A stretch of 64,000 bases of DNA, from contig CAVSRD010000011.1 of the NCBI GenBank assembly GCA_963730315.1, positions 62,001 to 126,000 on the forward strand, written 5' to 3'. The position numbers and the translations under genes were made by a program. Source of the stretch: VRUE01 sp963730315. GTDB taxonomy: Bacteria > Actinomycetota > Thermoleophilia > Solirubrobacterales > 70-9. Positions 26,343 to 35,163 of the stretch are shown piece after piece. Within the stretch, counting starts at the first letter, position 1; each line of letters opens with the position of its first letter. A model generated the notes under the pieces. It made no database searches. It was given only the letters and a program-made list of their open reading frames with translations, and was not told the DNA's origin.

Positions 26343-26370
26343 AGGCACGGACGCGAGGATTGGGCGGGAC

Positions 26371-29100
26371 TCAGTCGCCGCGGCTGCGCCGGCGCAGCGC
26401 CCAGCGGCGCAGCTCGTCCGAGCCCCAGACGACGAACGGGAAGGCGGCGAGGACGGCGAGGTACTGCGGTTCGATCGCCGCCGTGCCGAAGGCGCTCTGC
26501 AACGGCGGCAGGTAGATCAGCGCCGCGGCGAAGACGAGCTCGAAGACGATTCCCCAGAGCAGTAGGGGGTTGGAGAGGAACCCAATCTGACGTAGGGACG
26601 CGCGGCTCGTCCGCGCGGCGAAGGCGGTGCCGACCTGGCAGGCGGTGATCCCGGCGAAGGTCATCGTCGTCGCCGCCAGGTAGTCGTCGTGCAGGGGCGT
26701 GCCGGAGCCGGTCGGGTCGCCGGGCGACCAGCCGGCGGCGTCGAGGACGAGGAAGAAGCCGCCCAGCACCAGGGCCGCCTCGAGCAGGCCGAGCCAGAGC
26801 CAGGCGCGGGTCAGCATCTCGCGGCTGACGATGCTCTCGCGGCGCGGGCGCGGCGGCCGGTCGAGGATCCCCGGCTCGGCCGGCTCGCGCCCCAGGGCGA
26901 GCGCCGGCAGCGTCTCGGTGCCGAGGTCGATCGCGAGGATCTGCAGCGCGGTGATCGGCAGCGGGATCGAGCCGCCGGACAGCGCGAAGATGAGGAAGGG
27001 GATGACCTCGGGGGTGAGGTGGGCGAAGATGTAAGTGATGAACTTGCGGATGTTCTCGTAGACGACCCGGCCCTCCTCGATCGCCGCGACGATCGAGGCG
27101 AAGTTGTCGTCGGCGAGCACCATCGTCGCCGTCTCGCGCGCCACATCCGTCCCCGACTCCCCCATCGCGATGCCGATGTCGGCGCGGCGCAGGGCCGGGG
27201 CGTCGTTGACGCCGTCGCCGGTCATCGCCACCGTGTGGCCCTCGGACTCCAGCGCTTCGACCAGGTGCAGCTTCGTCTCCGGGTTGCTGCGGGCGACGAT
27301 CAGCTCCGGCGTCTCGGCGAGCAGCCGGTCGAGCCGCGGCTCGGGCATCGCGTCGACCTCGGCGCCGCTCAGCACGGTCGGCTCGGCGCCGACGATGCCG
27401 GCCTCGCGGGCGACCGCGGTTGCGGTCAGGCCGTGGTCGCCGGTGACGACGAAGATCCTCACCCCGGCGCGGCGACAACGGGCCACCGAGCCCGCCACCT
27501 CGGGCCGCAGCGGGTCCTCGAGGACGACCAGGCCGACGAAGGTCAGCTCCGCCTCGGCGCCCTCGCGCTCAGCGGTCGGTGTCTCGACCTGCCGCTCGGC
27601 GAAGCCGAGCACCCGCATGCCGCGGCCCGCGTAGCGCTCGAAGGCGGCCTCGACCGCCTCCCGATCGGCGCCGACCAGCGGGCGGTCCCCGCCGCGGCCA
27701 CGGATCGCCCCGCAACGCTCCAGCAGCTCCAGCGGGGCGCCCTTCGCGTGGTACCAGAGGCGGCCGTCCGGCTCGCGGTCGAGGGTCGTCATCCGCTTCA
27801 GCCGTGGGTCGAAGTGGAAGAGCCCGTGGCGGACCGAGTCGCGGTCGGCTTGCGCCGACTCGACGTCCTCGCCAAGCTCGGCGGCGGCGACGAGGAGGGC
27901 GCTCTCGCCCGGGTCCCCAGCGCGCCGCCAGCCGTCCGCCTCGCGGTGGGCGGCGGCGTTGTTGCAGCGCAGCGCGGTTCGGAGTAACGCCGAGAACGGC
28001 TCGCGACCGGCCTCGGGCGCCGCGTCCCGGCCCGGGAGCAGCTCCTCGCCCTCGGCCCAGAGGGCGTGCACGCTCATCCGCCCCTCGGTCAGGGTGCCGG
28101 TCTTGTCGGTGCAGATGACGTCGGTCGAGCCGAGCGTCTCGACCGCGGTCAGCCGCTTGACCAGCGCCCGGCGGCGCGCCATCCGCCGCACCCCGACCGC
28201 CAGCGCCAGGGTTATGGTCGGCAGCAGGCCCTCGGGCACGTTGGCGACCAGCAAGCCGATCGCGAAGGTGACCGAATCGCCCAGCGAGAGGCCGGCGAGC
28301 GTCGTGCCGACCGCGAAGAAGACGAGGCCGGCGGCGACCGCAACCGCGGCGATCAGCAGGGCGACCCGGTTGACCTGCACCTGCAGCGGGCTGGCTTCGG
28401 CTCGGACCCGCTGCGAGAGGGCGGCGATCCGGCCGAGCTGGGTCGCCATCCCGGTCGCGTAGACGACCGCCTCCGCTTCTCCCCCGGTGCAAAGCGTGCC
28501 GGAGAAGACGAGGTCTTCGGACTCGAGCGGCGAGGCAGCCGGACGGCCGCGGGTCACGGAGCGGGCGACCGGCTGCGACTCGCCGGTCAGCGGCGAAGCG
28601 TCGACCTCGATCGCGCCGTCGACCAGGCGGGCGTCGGCGGAGAGGCGGTCGCCCTCGCCGATCAGCAGCAGGTCGCCGGGCACCAGCTCCGCGACCTCGA
28701 CCTCGACCGCCTCCCCCCCGCGCCGCACCCGCGCTCGTGGCGGCAGGTACTCGCGCAGCGCCTCGGTCGCCCGCTCCGCCTGCAGCTCCTGGGCGAAGGC
28801 GAAGACGGCGTTGAGGACGATCACCGCGACGATCGCTGCCGCCAGGGCAAGGATCCCGGTGGCGGCGGCCAGCGCCGCGGCGACCCAGAGCAGCAGCGCC
28901 AGCGGGTGGGTGAACTGCAGTGCCAGGTCCCGGACGTGGCTCGGCCCCCGCCGCCGCTCGATCTCGTTCGGCCCGTGCTGCTCGAGCCGCCGGCTCGCCT
29001 CGCGCGAGGAGAGGCCGGAGCGGCTCGTCCCCAGCCGCCTGAAGATCAGGTCGAGCCTCTGCTCGGGATCGAAGCGCTCGCTGGCCTCGGGCGGGGGCAG
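26371..29100 (-). CDS. P2-type cation-transporting ATPase
   Basis: About 909 residues. Order: cation_ATPase_N (SREASRRLEQHGPNEIER), actuator loop LTGES, M4 motif NVPEGLLP, phosphorylation site CTDKTGTLTEG, nucleotide domain (KGAPLE), hinge MTGDGVNDAP, and C-terminal helices. PEGLLP with KRLTAVETLGS nearby resembles the Na+/K+-type rather than SERCA-type subfamily; ion specificity is uncertain. No ATG/GTG/TTG lies between the upstream PBP stop and the conserved start. CTG at 29100 has GAGGGAGGGG about 9 nt upstream and is my choice; the first ATG (29511) would add about 137 Lys/Arg-rich residues read out of frame from the PBP gene. Confidence 0.85.
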   Translation of the reverse strand: MPPPEASERFDPEQRLDLIFRRLGTSRSGLSSREASRRLEQHGPNEIERRRGPSHVRDLALQFTHPLALLLWVAAALAAATGILALAAAIVAVIVLNAVFAFAQELQAERATEALREYLPPRARVRRGGEAVEVEVAELVPGDLLLIGEGDRLSADARLVDGAIEVDASPLTGESQPVARSVTRGRPAASPLESEDLVFSGTLCTGGEAEAVVYATGMATQLGRIAALSQRVRAEASPLQVQVNRVALLIAAVAVAAGLVFFAVGTTLAGLSLGDSVTFAIGLLVANVPEGLLPTITLALAVGVRRMARRRALVKRLTAVETLGSTDVICTDKTGTLTEGRMSVHALWAEGEELLPGRDAAPEAGREPFSALLRTALRCNNAAAHREADGWRRAGDPGESALLVAAAELGEDVESAQADRDSVRHGLFHFDPRLKRMTTLDREPDGRLWYHAKGAPLELLERCGAIRGRGGDRPLVGADREAVEAAFERYAGRGMRVLGFAERQVETPTAEREGAEAELTFVGLVVLEDPLRPEVAGSVARCRRAGVRIFVVTGDHGLTATAVAREAGIVGAEPTVLSGAEVDAMPEPRLDRLLAETPELIVARSNPETKLHLVEALESEGHTVAMTGDGVNDAPALRRADIGIAMGESGTDVARETATMVLADDNFASIVAAIEEGRVVYENIRKFITYIFAHLTPEVIPFLIFALSGGSIPLPITALQILAIDLGTETLPALALGREPAEPGILDRPPRPRRESIVSREMLTRAWLWLGLLEAALVLGGFFLVLDAAGWSPGDPTGSGTPLHDDYLAATTMTFAGITACQVGTAFAARTSRASLRQIGFLSNPLLLWGIVFELVFAAALIYLPPLQSAFGTAAIEPQYLAVLAAFPFVVWGSDELRRWALRRRSRGD

Positions 29101-29116
29101 TCTCGGCGCCCCTCCC

Positions 29117-31279
29117 TCAGCCGCTCGGGCTGGCGACGCCGCCAGCCGCCCCGGTCGACGGCGGCGGAGACGGCGCCGGCGCGGGGGCCGGCTTCGGCGC
29201 GGCTTCCGGCGACCCTTCGGCTTCGCCTTCTTCGGCTTCGCCCCCGCCTTCTTCGCCTTCTTCGTAGCCTTCCCCTTCTTCGAAGCCTTCCCCTTCTTCG
29301 AAGCCTTCCCCTTCTTCGAAGCCTTCGCCTCGGTGCGAGGAGCCGGAGGAGCCGGCGTAGCCGCTGTGCAGGCCCGACAGCGAGGGCAGGCTGGAGGGAG
29401 TCGCGAATTCGCCGCATTCGCCGGCGTTCGCCGATTCCATGAAGGAGCGCCAGATCGGCCCCGCGGTCGGGCCGCCGTAGCCGGTCGCTTCGCGCGACTG
29501 CGGGTGGCCAACCCAGACCGCGGTCGAGTAGCGCGGCGTGTAGCCGACGAACCAGGCGTCCGAGAGTTCCTCAGAGGTGCCGGTCTTCCCCGCCTCGGCC
29601 GAGCAGCCGATCGAGGTGTAGCCGGCGCCGGTGCCGTGGGTGATCACGCCCTCCAGCAGCTTGGTGACCTCGTATGCCTCGCCCTCGGTGAGGACCCGGT
29701 CGCCGGAGTCGGGGCTCGGTTCGTCGACCTTGCCGCTGGGGAACTCGACCCGGCCGATCGCCGTCGGGTCGTGATGGACGCCGCCGTTCGCCAGGGTCGC
29801 ATAGGCGTCGGCCATTTCCAGCGGGGTGACGCCGACCGCGAGCCCGCCGATCGCCTCCGCCGGGACCGATTCGAGCGGCGCTTCGATCCCCATCTGGTGC
29901 GCGGTGTGGGTGACGTGTTCGGGGCCGACGTCGAGGTCGAGCTGGGCGAAGACGGCGTTGACCGAGGCCCAGGTGGCGCTGGCGAGCGACATCGTGCCGC
30001 CCCCCGGCTCGGCGTTGTTGACCGTCCAGGTGCCGCCGCCCGGCAGCGAGAGCGTCCGCGGCGCGGAGCCGTCGTAGTAGGTGCTGTTGGGATCGATGCC
30101 CTGTTTGATCGCCGTGGTCAGGACGAAGGCCTTGAACGAGGAGCCGGGTTGCCGGTGCGCCTGCCAGGCGTAGTTGAATTCGCTTTCTTCGGCGGGACCT
30201 TCGGTCGAGGCAAGGGCGACGATCTCCCCGTTGGAGGGGTCGACCGAGGCGAGCCCGGCGGCCGGGCCGCCTTCCTGGTAGCAGACGCTGCAGGAGTCGA
30301 CCGCTTCCTGCGCCCGTTCCTGCAGTTCGGGGTCGATCGTCGTGTAAGCCTTGAGGCCGCCGTAGCGAACCGTGTTGAGCCCGTATTTGTCGATCAGCTC
30401 CTGCTCGACCAGGTCGAAGAGGAAGGGGTCGCGGATCACCCGGTACTTGTGGCCGGGGTTCAGCCCGAGGCCCCTCTTGACCGCCTTGCGGTAGACGGAG
30501 GGCGTGATGTAGCCCTGGTCCTCCATCGCTTCCAGCACCTGGTCGCGGCGCTCGCGTGCGGCGCGAGGATCGAGGAAGGGGTTGTATTCGGAGGGCGCCT
30601 GCGGAAGACCGGCGATCGTCGCCGCCTCGGTCAGGGTGAGGCGGCGTGCCGGCTTGCCGAAGTAGGTCTGCGCCGCCGCCTCGGCGCCAACCGCCGTCTC
30701 GCCTTCCACGGTGCCGTAGGGCGCGGTGTTCAGGTAGGCGGTGAGGATCCACTGCTTGGAGTGCGCTTCCTCCTCCTCGAAGGCGAGGTGGGCTTCGATC
30801 AGCTTGCGCCTGATCGTCTCTTCGGGGTCGCGGATGTAGAGGTTGCGGACCAGCTGCTGGGTGATCGTCGAGGCGCCCTGCACCGGCCTGCCGCCGGCCA
30901 GCAGGTCCTTCCAGGCGGCGCGGGCGATCCCCGCCGGGTCGATCGCGCCATGCTCGAAGAAGTTGCGATCCTCGATCGCTACCGTCGCGTGCTTGAGGCT
31001 CTGGGGAAGCGCCCGCGAGGAGACGGGCTGGCGGATGCTGCTGGCGCGGATGAAGCCGATCAGGCTGCCGTCGGCAGCGTAGATCGCCGAGGAGCGGCCC
31101 TTCTCGACCGGCTTCAGGCTGGAGAGCGGGGGCGCCGAGTCGTAGACGTCGACCCCCCAGCTGGCCGCGAAGCCGCCGGCGACCGCGGTCGCGCAGGCGA
31201 GCACGCCTGAAGCAATCAGCAGTCTCTTCCAGGTCGAGCTGTGCGACCTGCGTCGTCGCCTGCGGGTTCGGCGCGCCAT
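29117..31279 (-). CDS. Class A penicillin-binding protein (transglycosylase/transpeptidase)
   Basis: Builds and cross-links peptidoglycan. 720 residues: basic cytoplasmic tail, one membrane helix (about 19-42), GT51 glycosyltransferase domain with VAIEDRNFFEHGAID, GASTITQQLVRNLY and KLIEAHLAF, then the transpeptidase with RQPGSSFK (SxxK; Ser nucleophile), SVN motif in WASVNAVF, and AGKTGTSEE (KTG). The C-terminus (about 635-720) is a disordered acidic Gly/Glu repeat, EGFEEG units, then an Ala/Pro tail. 16 bp separates its stop from the CTG start of the ATPase gene, so the two are probably cotranscribed. Confidence 0.95.
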   Translation of the reverse strand: MARRTRRRRRRSHSSTWKRLLIASGVLACATAVAGGFAASWGVDVYDSAPPLSSLKPVEKGRSSAIYAADGSLIGFIRASSIRQPVSSRALPQSLKHATVAIEDRNFFEHGAIDPAGIARAAWKDLLAGGRPVQGASTITQQLVRNLYIRDPEETIRRKLIEAHLAFEEEEAHSKQWILTAYLNTAPYGTVEGETAVGAEAAAQTYFGKPARRLTLTEAATIAGLPQAPSEYNPFLDPRAARERRDQVLEAMEDQGYITPSVYRKAVKRGLGLNPGHKYRVIRDPFLFDLVEQELIDKYGLNTVRYGGLKAYTTIDPELQERAQEAVDSCSVCYQEGGPAAGLASVDPSNGEIVALASTEGPAEESEFNYAWQAHRQPGSSFKAFVLTTAIKQGIDPNSTYYDGSAPRTLSLPGGGTWTVNNAEPGGGTMSLASATWASVNAVFAQLDLDVGPEHVTHTAHQMGIEAPLESVPAEAIGGLAVGVTPLEMADAYATLANGGVHHDPTAIGRVEFPSGKVDEPSPDSGDRVLTEGEAYEVTKLLEGVITHGTGAGYTSIGCSAEAGKTGTSEELSDAWFVGYTPRYSTAVWVGHPQSREATGYGGPTAGPIWRSFMESANAGECGEFATPSSLPSLSGLHSGYAGSSGSSHRGEGFEEGEGFEEGEGFEEGEGYEEGEEGGGEAEEGEAEGSPEAAPKPAPAPAPSPPPSTGAAGGVASPSG
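29261..29332. repeat. 18-bp tandem repeat in the PBP tail
   Basis: TTCGAAGCCTTCCCCTTC repeats four times in register (one T-for-A variant first, the last unit diverged). Read on the minus strand in the PBP frame it encodes acidic EGFEEG units; in the next frame it would encode Lys/Ser-rich KGKASK units. Confidence 0.85.
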
Positions 31280-31363
31280 CGACGAAACTCTAAAGAGGCC
31301 GACTGGCCGGGATTTTCGGCCGCCCCGGGCGCAACTTCGCGTGCCCGTCGGCCGGAGGCCGCC

Positions 31364-32269
31364 TCAGGCGACCGCCCTGAACATCGCCCGCCACTCGTCC
31401 GCGTCGAATTTCGCCGCCTCGGTCTCGCGCAGGAAGCGTTCGAGCACCGCGATGAAGCGGCCGGGAGCCTCGAGCTGGGGAAGGTGGCCGACGTCGTCGA
31501 AGACCTCGAGGCGGCTGCCCGGGATCTGTCGGTGGGCGTCCTCGCCGTGACCGACGGGAATGATCGAGTCGCGTGCACCCCAGACGATCAGCACTGGCAG
31601 CAGCTCGGCCAGGTAGAGGCGGTCGGTCGCGTCGACTCGCTGCCCGCGGGTGCCGATCACCGAGCGCAGGGTCGAGAGGAAGGCGGCGCGGCGCTCCGGA
31701 TCGGTCAGCGAGGCGTAGCCGCGCAGGACCTCGGCGACGTCGGCGCTGGGGCGAAGCCCGATCGCGGCGAGGGCGGTGCCGATCGGGGCGCCAACCCGCT
31801 GCCCGATCCCGGCCGTGGCGGAGATGAAGATGTCGGCGCCGGGAAGCGCCGCGGCGCGCAGCACCGGGCTCACCTCGGGGCCGAGGCCGCCGCTGGAGAC
31901 CAGCACCAGGCGCTCGACCATCTCCGGGAACTGGTAGGAAAGCTGCATCGCGACGCCGCCGCCCAGCGAGTGCCCGACAAGGGTGGCGCGGTCGTGACCC
32001 AGCATGACCAGCAAATCGCGCAGGCTCGCCGCCATCGCCCCGATCGAGTAGTCGCCGCCGCCAGGCGCCGAGGCGCCGTGACCAGGCAGGTCGGGGGCAA
32101 TCACCGTGTGGTGGCGGGCAAGCGGCTCGATCACCTCGCTCCAGTTCTCGCAGTCGCCGGCGATCCCGTGGATCAGCAGCAGCACCGAGCCCTCGCCGGC
32201 CTCCGCGTAGGTGACGGGCCGGCCGTGCACGGTGGCGGTCTTCGTCTGCACCTCGGTCATCGCGACCAC
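31364..32269 (-). CDS. Alpha/beta-fold hydrolase
   Basis: 301 residues. Oxyanion region LLLIHGIAGDCENW, nucleophile elbow LVGHSLGGGVA (Ser), acid in VWGARDSIIP (Asp) and base in DVGHLPQLEAP (His) make a full catalytic triad. Closest in style to esterases or epoxide/haloalkane-hydrolase relatives; substrate unknown. The GTG start at 32269 and an ATG at 32260 are both possible. Stands alone, divergent from the glyoxalase gene. Confidence 0.85.
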   Translation of the reverse strand: MVAMTEVQTKTATVHGRPVTYAEAGEGSVLLLIHGIAGDCENWSEVIEPLARHHTVIAPDLPGHGASAPGGGDYSIGAMAASLRDLLVMLGHDRATLVGHSLGGGVAMQLSYQFPEMVERLVLVSSGGLGPEVSPVLRAAALPGADIFISATAGIGQRVGAPIGTALAAIGLRPSADVAEVLRGYASLTDPERRAAFLSTLRSVIGTRGQRVDATDRLYLAELLPVLIVWGARDSIIPVGHGEDAHRQIPGSRLEVFDDVGHLPQLEAPGRFIAVLERFLRETEAAKFDADEWRAMFRAVA

Positions 32270-32347
32270 AATTATGCCTGGGACGTCGGCCGGTTACCGT
32301 GGGAACTACTGATTTCCGGGACGGTAGCCTTCCTTCAAGGCCCCACG

Positions 32348-32725
32348 ATGCCCAGCTTCCTCCACACCTGCTACCGGGTCGGCGAGATCGATCGCTCGGT
32401 CGCCTTCTACGAGAAGCTCGGCTTCGAGGAGGCGGGGCGGATGCCGATCGGCGACGAGGCGATCAACATCTTCATGCGCCTTCCGGGCGAGGACCCGATC
32501 CTCGAGCTGACCTACAACCACGGCGTCGACTCCTACGACCACGGCACCGGCTACAACCACATCGCCCTCGCCGTCGACGACCTCGACGCCACGCTGGAGC
32601 GGCTCGCCTCCCAGGGGGTCGAGCCCGAAAAGCCCCCCTACCGCCCTGGCGGCCGCAGCGAGGGCCACCGGATCGCTTTCGTTCGCGACCCGGACGGGTA
32701 CCGCATAGAGCTGATCGGCGATTAG
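32348..32725 (+). CDS. Lactoylglutathione lyase-like (glyoxalase I, VOC)
   Basis: 125 residues, one VOC module pair. FLHTCYRVGEIDRSVAFYEKLGF, ILELTYNHG, GYNHIALAVDDLD and GYRIELI provide the His/Glu/His/Glu ligands of glyoxalase I in the right order. It converts a thiol-methylglyoxal adduct to the D-lactoyl thioester; since this group normally lacks glutathione, mycothiol or another thiol is the probable cofactor (inference). Start ATG at the beginning of homology. Confidence 0.85.
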   Translation: MPSFLHTCYRVGEIDRSVAFYEKLGFEEAGRMPIGDEAINIFMRLPGEDPILELTYNHGVDSYDHGTGYNHIALAVDDLDATLERLASQGVEPEKPPYRPGGRSEGHRIAFVRDPDGYRIELIGD

Positions 32726-32790
32726 GAGCTTGACGTCGCGCCGCAACGCGGTGATCCTTGGGCGACGGCGTCCACAGAGAGGAGAACGAG

Positions 32791-33090
32791 ATGATCTGCG
32801 CACTCACCGTCCGCAAGCTGAAGCCAGGCACCTACGAGCAGTTCCGCGACGCGTTCATGCGCGACTTCGCCGACAACCCGCCCGAAGGCTTCGTGCGCTT
32901 CCACATGGTGCGAAACAGCGACGATCCCGACGAGGTGATCGCCTTCGGCTTCTTCGACGGCAGCCCCGAGCAGCTGCGTGCGGCCGCTGCCAAAGAGGGC
33001 TACGCCGAGCAGCTCGAGCGGATCGCGCCGTTTGTCGAGTCGGTCGGCGCTGACGGCCTCTACGAGATCGTCGAGGAGCGGACGGCCTAG
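32791..33090 (+). CDS. Dimeric alpha/beta-barrel (ABM-like) small protein
   Basis: 99 residues. The pattern ALTVRKLKPGTYEQFRDAF, a central DPDEVIAFGFFDG strand and a terminal YEIVEE strand fits the antibiotic-biosynthesis-monooxygenase/dimeric ferredoxin-like fold, used for small-molecule oxidation or binding. No specific function can be assigned. The ATG has GAGAGGAGAA just upstream and lies 65 bp after the glyoxalase-like gene, so the two may be cotranscribed. Confidence 0.65.
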   Translation: MICALTVRKLKPGTYEQFRDAFMRDFADNPPEGFVRFHMVRNSDDPDEVIAFGFFDGSPEQLRAAAAKEGYAEQLERIAPFVESVGADGLYEIVEERTA

Positions 33091-33176
33091 CTCGCGCTCA
33101 GGGTCAACCGCCCCGCGGCAGCCGCGGTCGATACGCTCCCCGACGCTGGATTGGGGCGACGGGAGAGGAGAGTGCC

Positions 33177-33533
33177 TTGAAACTGGTGATCGGCATCGTG
33201 CGGCCCGAGAAGGCCAATGACGTGTTGGAAGCGCTCTACCGGGCCGAGGTGCGCGGGGTATCGATCAGCCGGGTCGAGGGTCACGGCGGCGAGCTCGAGC
33301 GGGTCGAGACCTACCGCGGGACGACGGTGAAGATGGGACTCTCCGACAAGGTCCGCTTCGAGGTCGCAGTCTCCGAGTCGTTCGTGCAGCCGACGATCGA
33401 GGCGCTTTGCGAGGGAGCGCGCACCGGCGAGGTCGGCGACGGGAAGATCTTCGTCGTGCCGCTGGAGCAGGCGGTCCGCATCCGCACCGGTGAGTCCGCC
33501 GAGGCCGCCGTGACCCCGGTGGCGCAGCGATGA
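33177..33533 (+). CDS. glnK: PII nitrogen-signalling protein lacking Tyr51 and Gln39
   Basis: 118 residues, trimeric PII fold: GDGKIFVVPLEQAVRIRTGE is the conserved ATP-binding C-terminal stretch. In the T-loop, ungapped comparison with E. coli GlnB places Glu at position 39 (normally Gln, which contacts 2-oxoglutarate) and Val at position 51 (normally the modified Tyr). Lys58 and Lys90 are kept. It probably blocks Amt directly but cannot be adenylylated at 51. TTG start after GGGAGAGGAG; overlaps amt by 4 nt. Confidence 0.9.
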   Translation: MKLVIGIVRPEKANDVLEALYRAEVRGVSISRVEGHGGELERVETYRGTTVKMGLSDKVRFEVAVSESFVQPTIEALCEGARTGEVGDGKIFVVPLEQAVRIRTGESAEAAVTPVAQR

Positions 33534-34834
33534 GCTCGCTCGGCGCAGCGCTGCCTCTCGCCCAGGTCGACACGGGCGATACCGCCTGGATGCTGACCGC
33601 AACCGCGCTGGTCCTGATGATGACGATCGCGCTCGGCCTCTTCTACTCCGGCCTCGTGCGGGCCAAGAGCACGCTCAACACGTTCATGATGTGCGTCTCG
33701 GCGATGGGGATTGCCGGCGTCACCTGGGCGCTGCTCGGCTACTCGCTGGCCTTCGACGGCGAAGCGGCGCTGCTCGGGGGGCTCGACCACTTCGCCCTCA
33801 ACGGCGTCGGCTTCGAGCCGCGCGAAGGCGGCACGATCCCGGCCCTGGTCTTCATGGCCTTCCAGGGGACGTTCTGCATCATCACCGTGGCGCTGATCTC
33901 CGGCGCCGTGGTCGAGCGGATGCGGTTCGGCGCCTGGATGGTCTTCGCCGCCCTCTGGTCGGTGCTGGTCTACGCGGTGCTCGCCCACTGGGCCTTCGGT
34001 GGCGGCTGGCTGTCGGCGAACGGCCTGCTCGATTTCGCCGGCGGCGTCCCGGTCGAGATGGGCTCGGGCTTCGCCGCCCTGGCGGCGGCGCTGGTCGTCG
34101 GTCAGCGCAAGGACTACGGGCGGCAGGCGCTGCTGCCGCACAACGCCGTCTTCGTCCTGCTCGGAGCCGGTCTGCTCTGGTTCGGCTGGTTCGGCTTCAA
34201 CGGCGGCAGCGGACTCTCGGCCGGCAACTCGAGCGTGCTCGCCTTCGTCAACACGATGCTGACGCCGGCCTGCGCCCTGCTCACCTGGTTCGTGCTCGAC
34301 CTGATCCGCGGCCGGCGGGTGACCGCGATCGGCGCCGCCACCGCGATCATCGTCGGCTGCGTGCTGATCACCCCGGCGGGCGGCTTCATCAGCCCCGGCT
34401 GGGCGATGGCGCTCGGCTTCCTCGGCGCCCTGCCCTGCTACGCGGTGATCGTCTGGCGGCCGCGCACTCGGGTCGACGAGACCCTCGACGTGCTCGCGGC
34501 TCACGGCGTCGCCGGCTTCACCGGCATCCTCTTCCTCGGCCTGGTTGCTCAGGCCGGCTGGAATGGGGTTGCCAACGGCCTCTTCTACGGCGACGCCGGC
34601 CAGTTCTGGTCGCAGGCGCTGGCCGCGGCGGTGACGCCCGCCTACGCCTTCATCGCCACCTTCGTCCTGCTGAAAGTGATCGGCGCGCTCATGCCGCTGC
34701 GGGCGAGCGAGCACGACGAGGCGGTCGGCATGGACGTCGTCTACCACGGCGAGGAGGCCTACGCCAGCGGCGAGGGGGCGATCCTCGTGCAGCCCGAGAC
34801 CGACGGCGAAAAGCTGGTCGCCGAACCGAGCTAG
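33530..34834 (+). CDS. amt: Ammonium transporter (Amt)
   Basis: 434 residues, eleven predicted helices. LFYSGLVRAKSTLNTFM is the conserved first helix; AHWAFGGGWL, LLPHNAVFVLLGAGLLWFGW (first pore His) and AAHGVAGFTGI (second pore His) complete the twin-His conduction path. Its ATG overlaps the PII stop, the classical glnK-amtB arrangement in which PII gates uptake. The cytoplasmic C-terminal tail (about 395-434) contains the usual Gly-rich DVVYHGEEAYA segment. Confidence 0.97.
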   Translation: MSSLGAALPLAQVDTGDTAWMLTATALVLMMTIALGLFYSGLVRAKSTLNTFMMCVSAMGIAGVTWALLGYSLAFDGEAALLGGLDHFALNGVGFEPREGGTIPALVFMAFQGTFCIITVALISGAVVERMRFGAWMVFAALWSVLVYAVLAHWAFGGGWLSANGLLDFAGGVPVEMGSGFAALAAALVVGQRKDYGRQALLPHNAVFVLLGAGLLWFGWFGFNGGSGLSAGNSSVLAFVNTMLTPACALLTWFVLDLIRGRRVTAIGAATAIIVGCVLITPAGGFISPGWAMALGFLGALPCYAVIVWRPRTRVDETLDVLAAHGVAGFTGILFLGLVAQAGWNGVANGLFYGDAGQFWSQALAAAVTPAYAFIATFVLLKVIGALMPLRASEHDEAVGMDVVYHGEEAYASGEGAILVQPETDGEKLVAEPS

Positions 34835-34842
34835 CTGCGGCG

Positions 34843-35163
34843 ATGGCCGAGTACCTGCAGGTGCTGACCACGGCCGGCTCCGAGCAGGAGGCAGGGCGGA
34901 TCTCCTCGGCGCTGGTCGAGCGGCGCCTCGCCGCCTGCGTGCAGACGATCGGCCCGATCTCCAGCCGCTACCGCTGGCGGGGCGAGATCGAGGAGGCGCG
35001 GGAGTGGATCTGCCTGGCGAAGACCGAGGCGTCGCGCTACCCGCAGCTCGAGGCGACGATCCGCGAGCTGCACTCCTACGACGAGCCGGAGATCGTCGCC
35101 ACCGCGATCGCCGCCGGCAGCGCCGGGTACCTCGCCTGGCTGGGCGAGAGCGTCAGGCCCTGA
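34843..35163 (+). CDS. cutA: CutA1-like divalent cation tolerance protein
   Basis: 106 residues, trimeric ferredoxin-like fold resembling PII. LVERRLAACVQTIGPISSRYRWRGEI and EWICLAKTEASRYPQLEATI are the CutA signatures, and HSYDEPEIVATAI closes the fold. Often implicated in copper tolerance, although the biochemical role is unclear. Follows amt by 8 bp, so likely in the same transcript. Its 3' end overlaps the convergent ABC permease by 11 bp. Confidence 0.9.
   Translation: MAEYLQVLTTAGSEQEAGRISSALVERRLAACVQTIGPISSRYRWRGEIEEAREWICLAKTEASRYPQLEATIRELHSYDEPEIVATAIAAGSAGYLAWLGESVRP

Noticed and set aside
26371..29511. Histone-H1-like Lys-rich N-domain on the P-type ATPase
   Set aside because: It is an out-of-frame reading of the PBP tandem repeat; kept only as a low-probability alternative.
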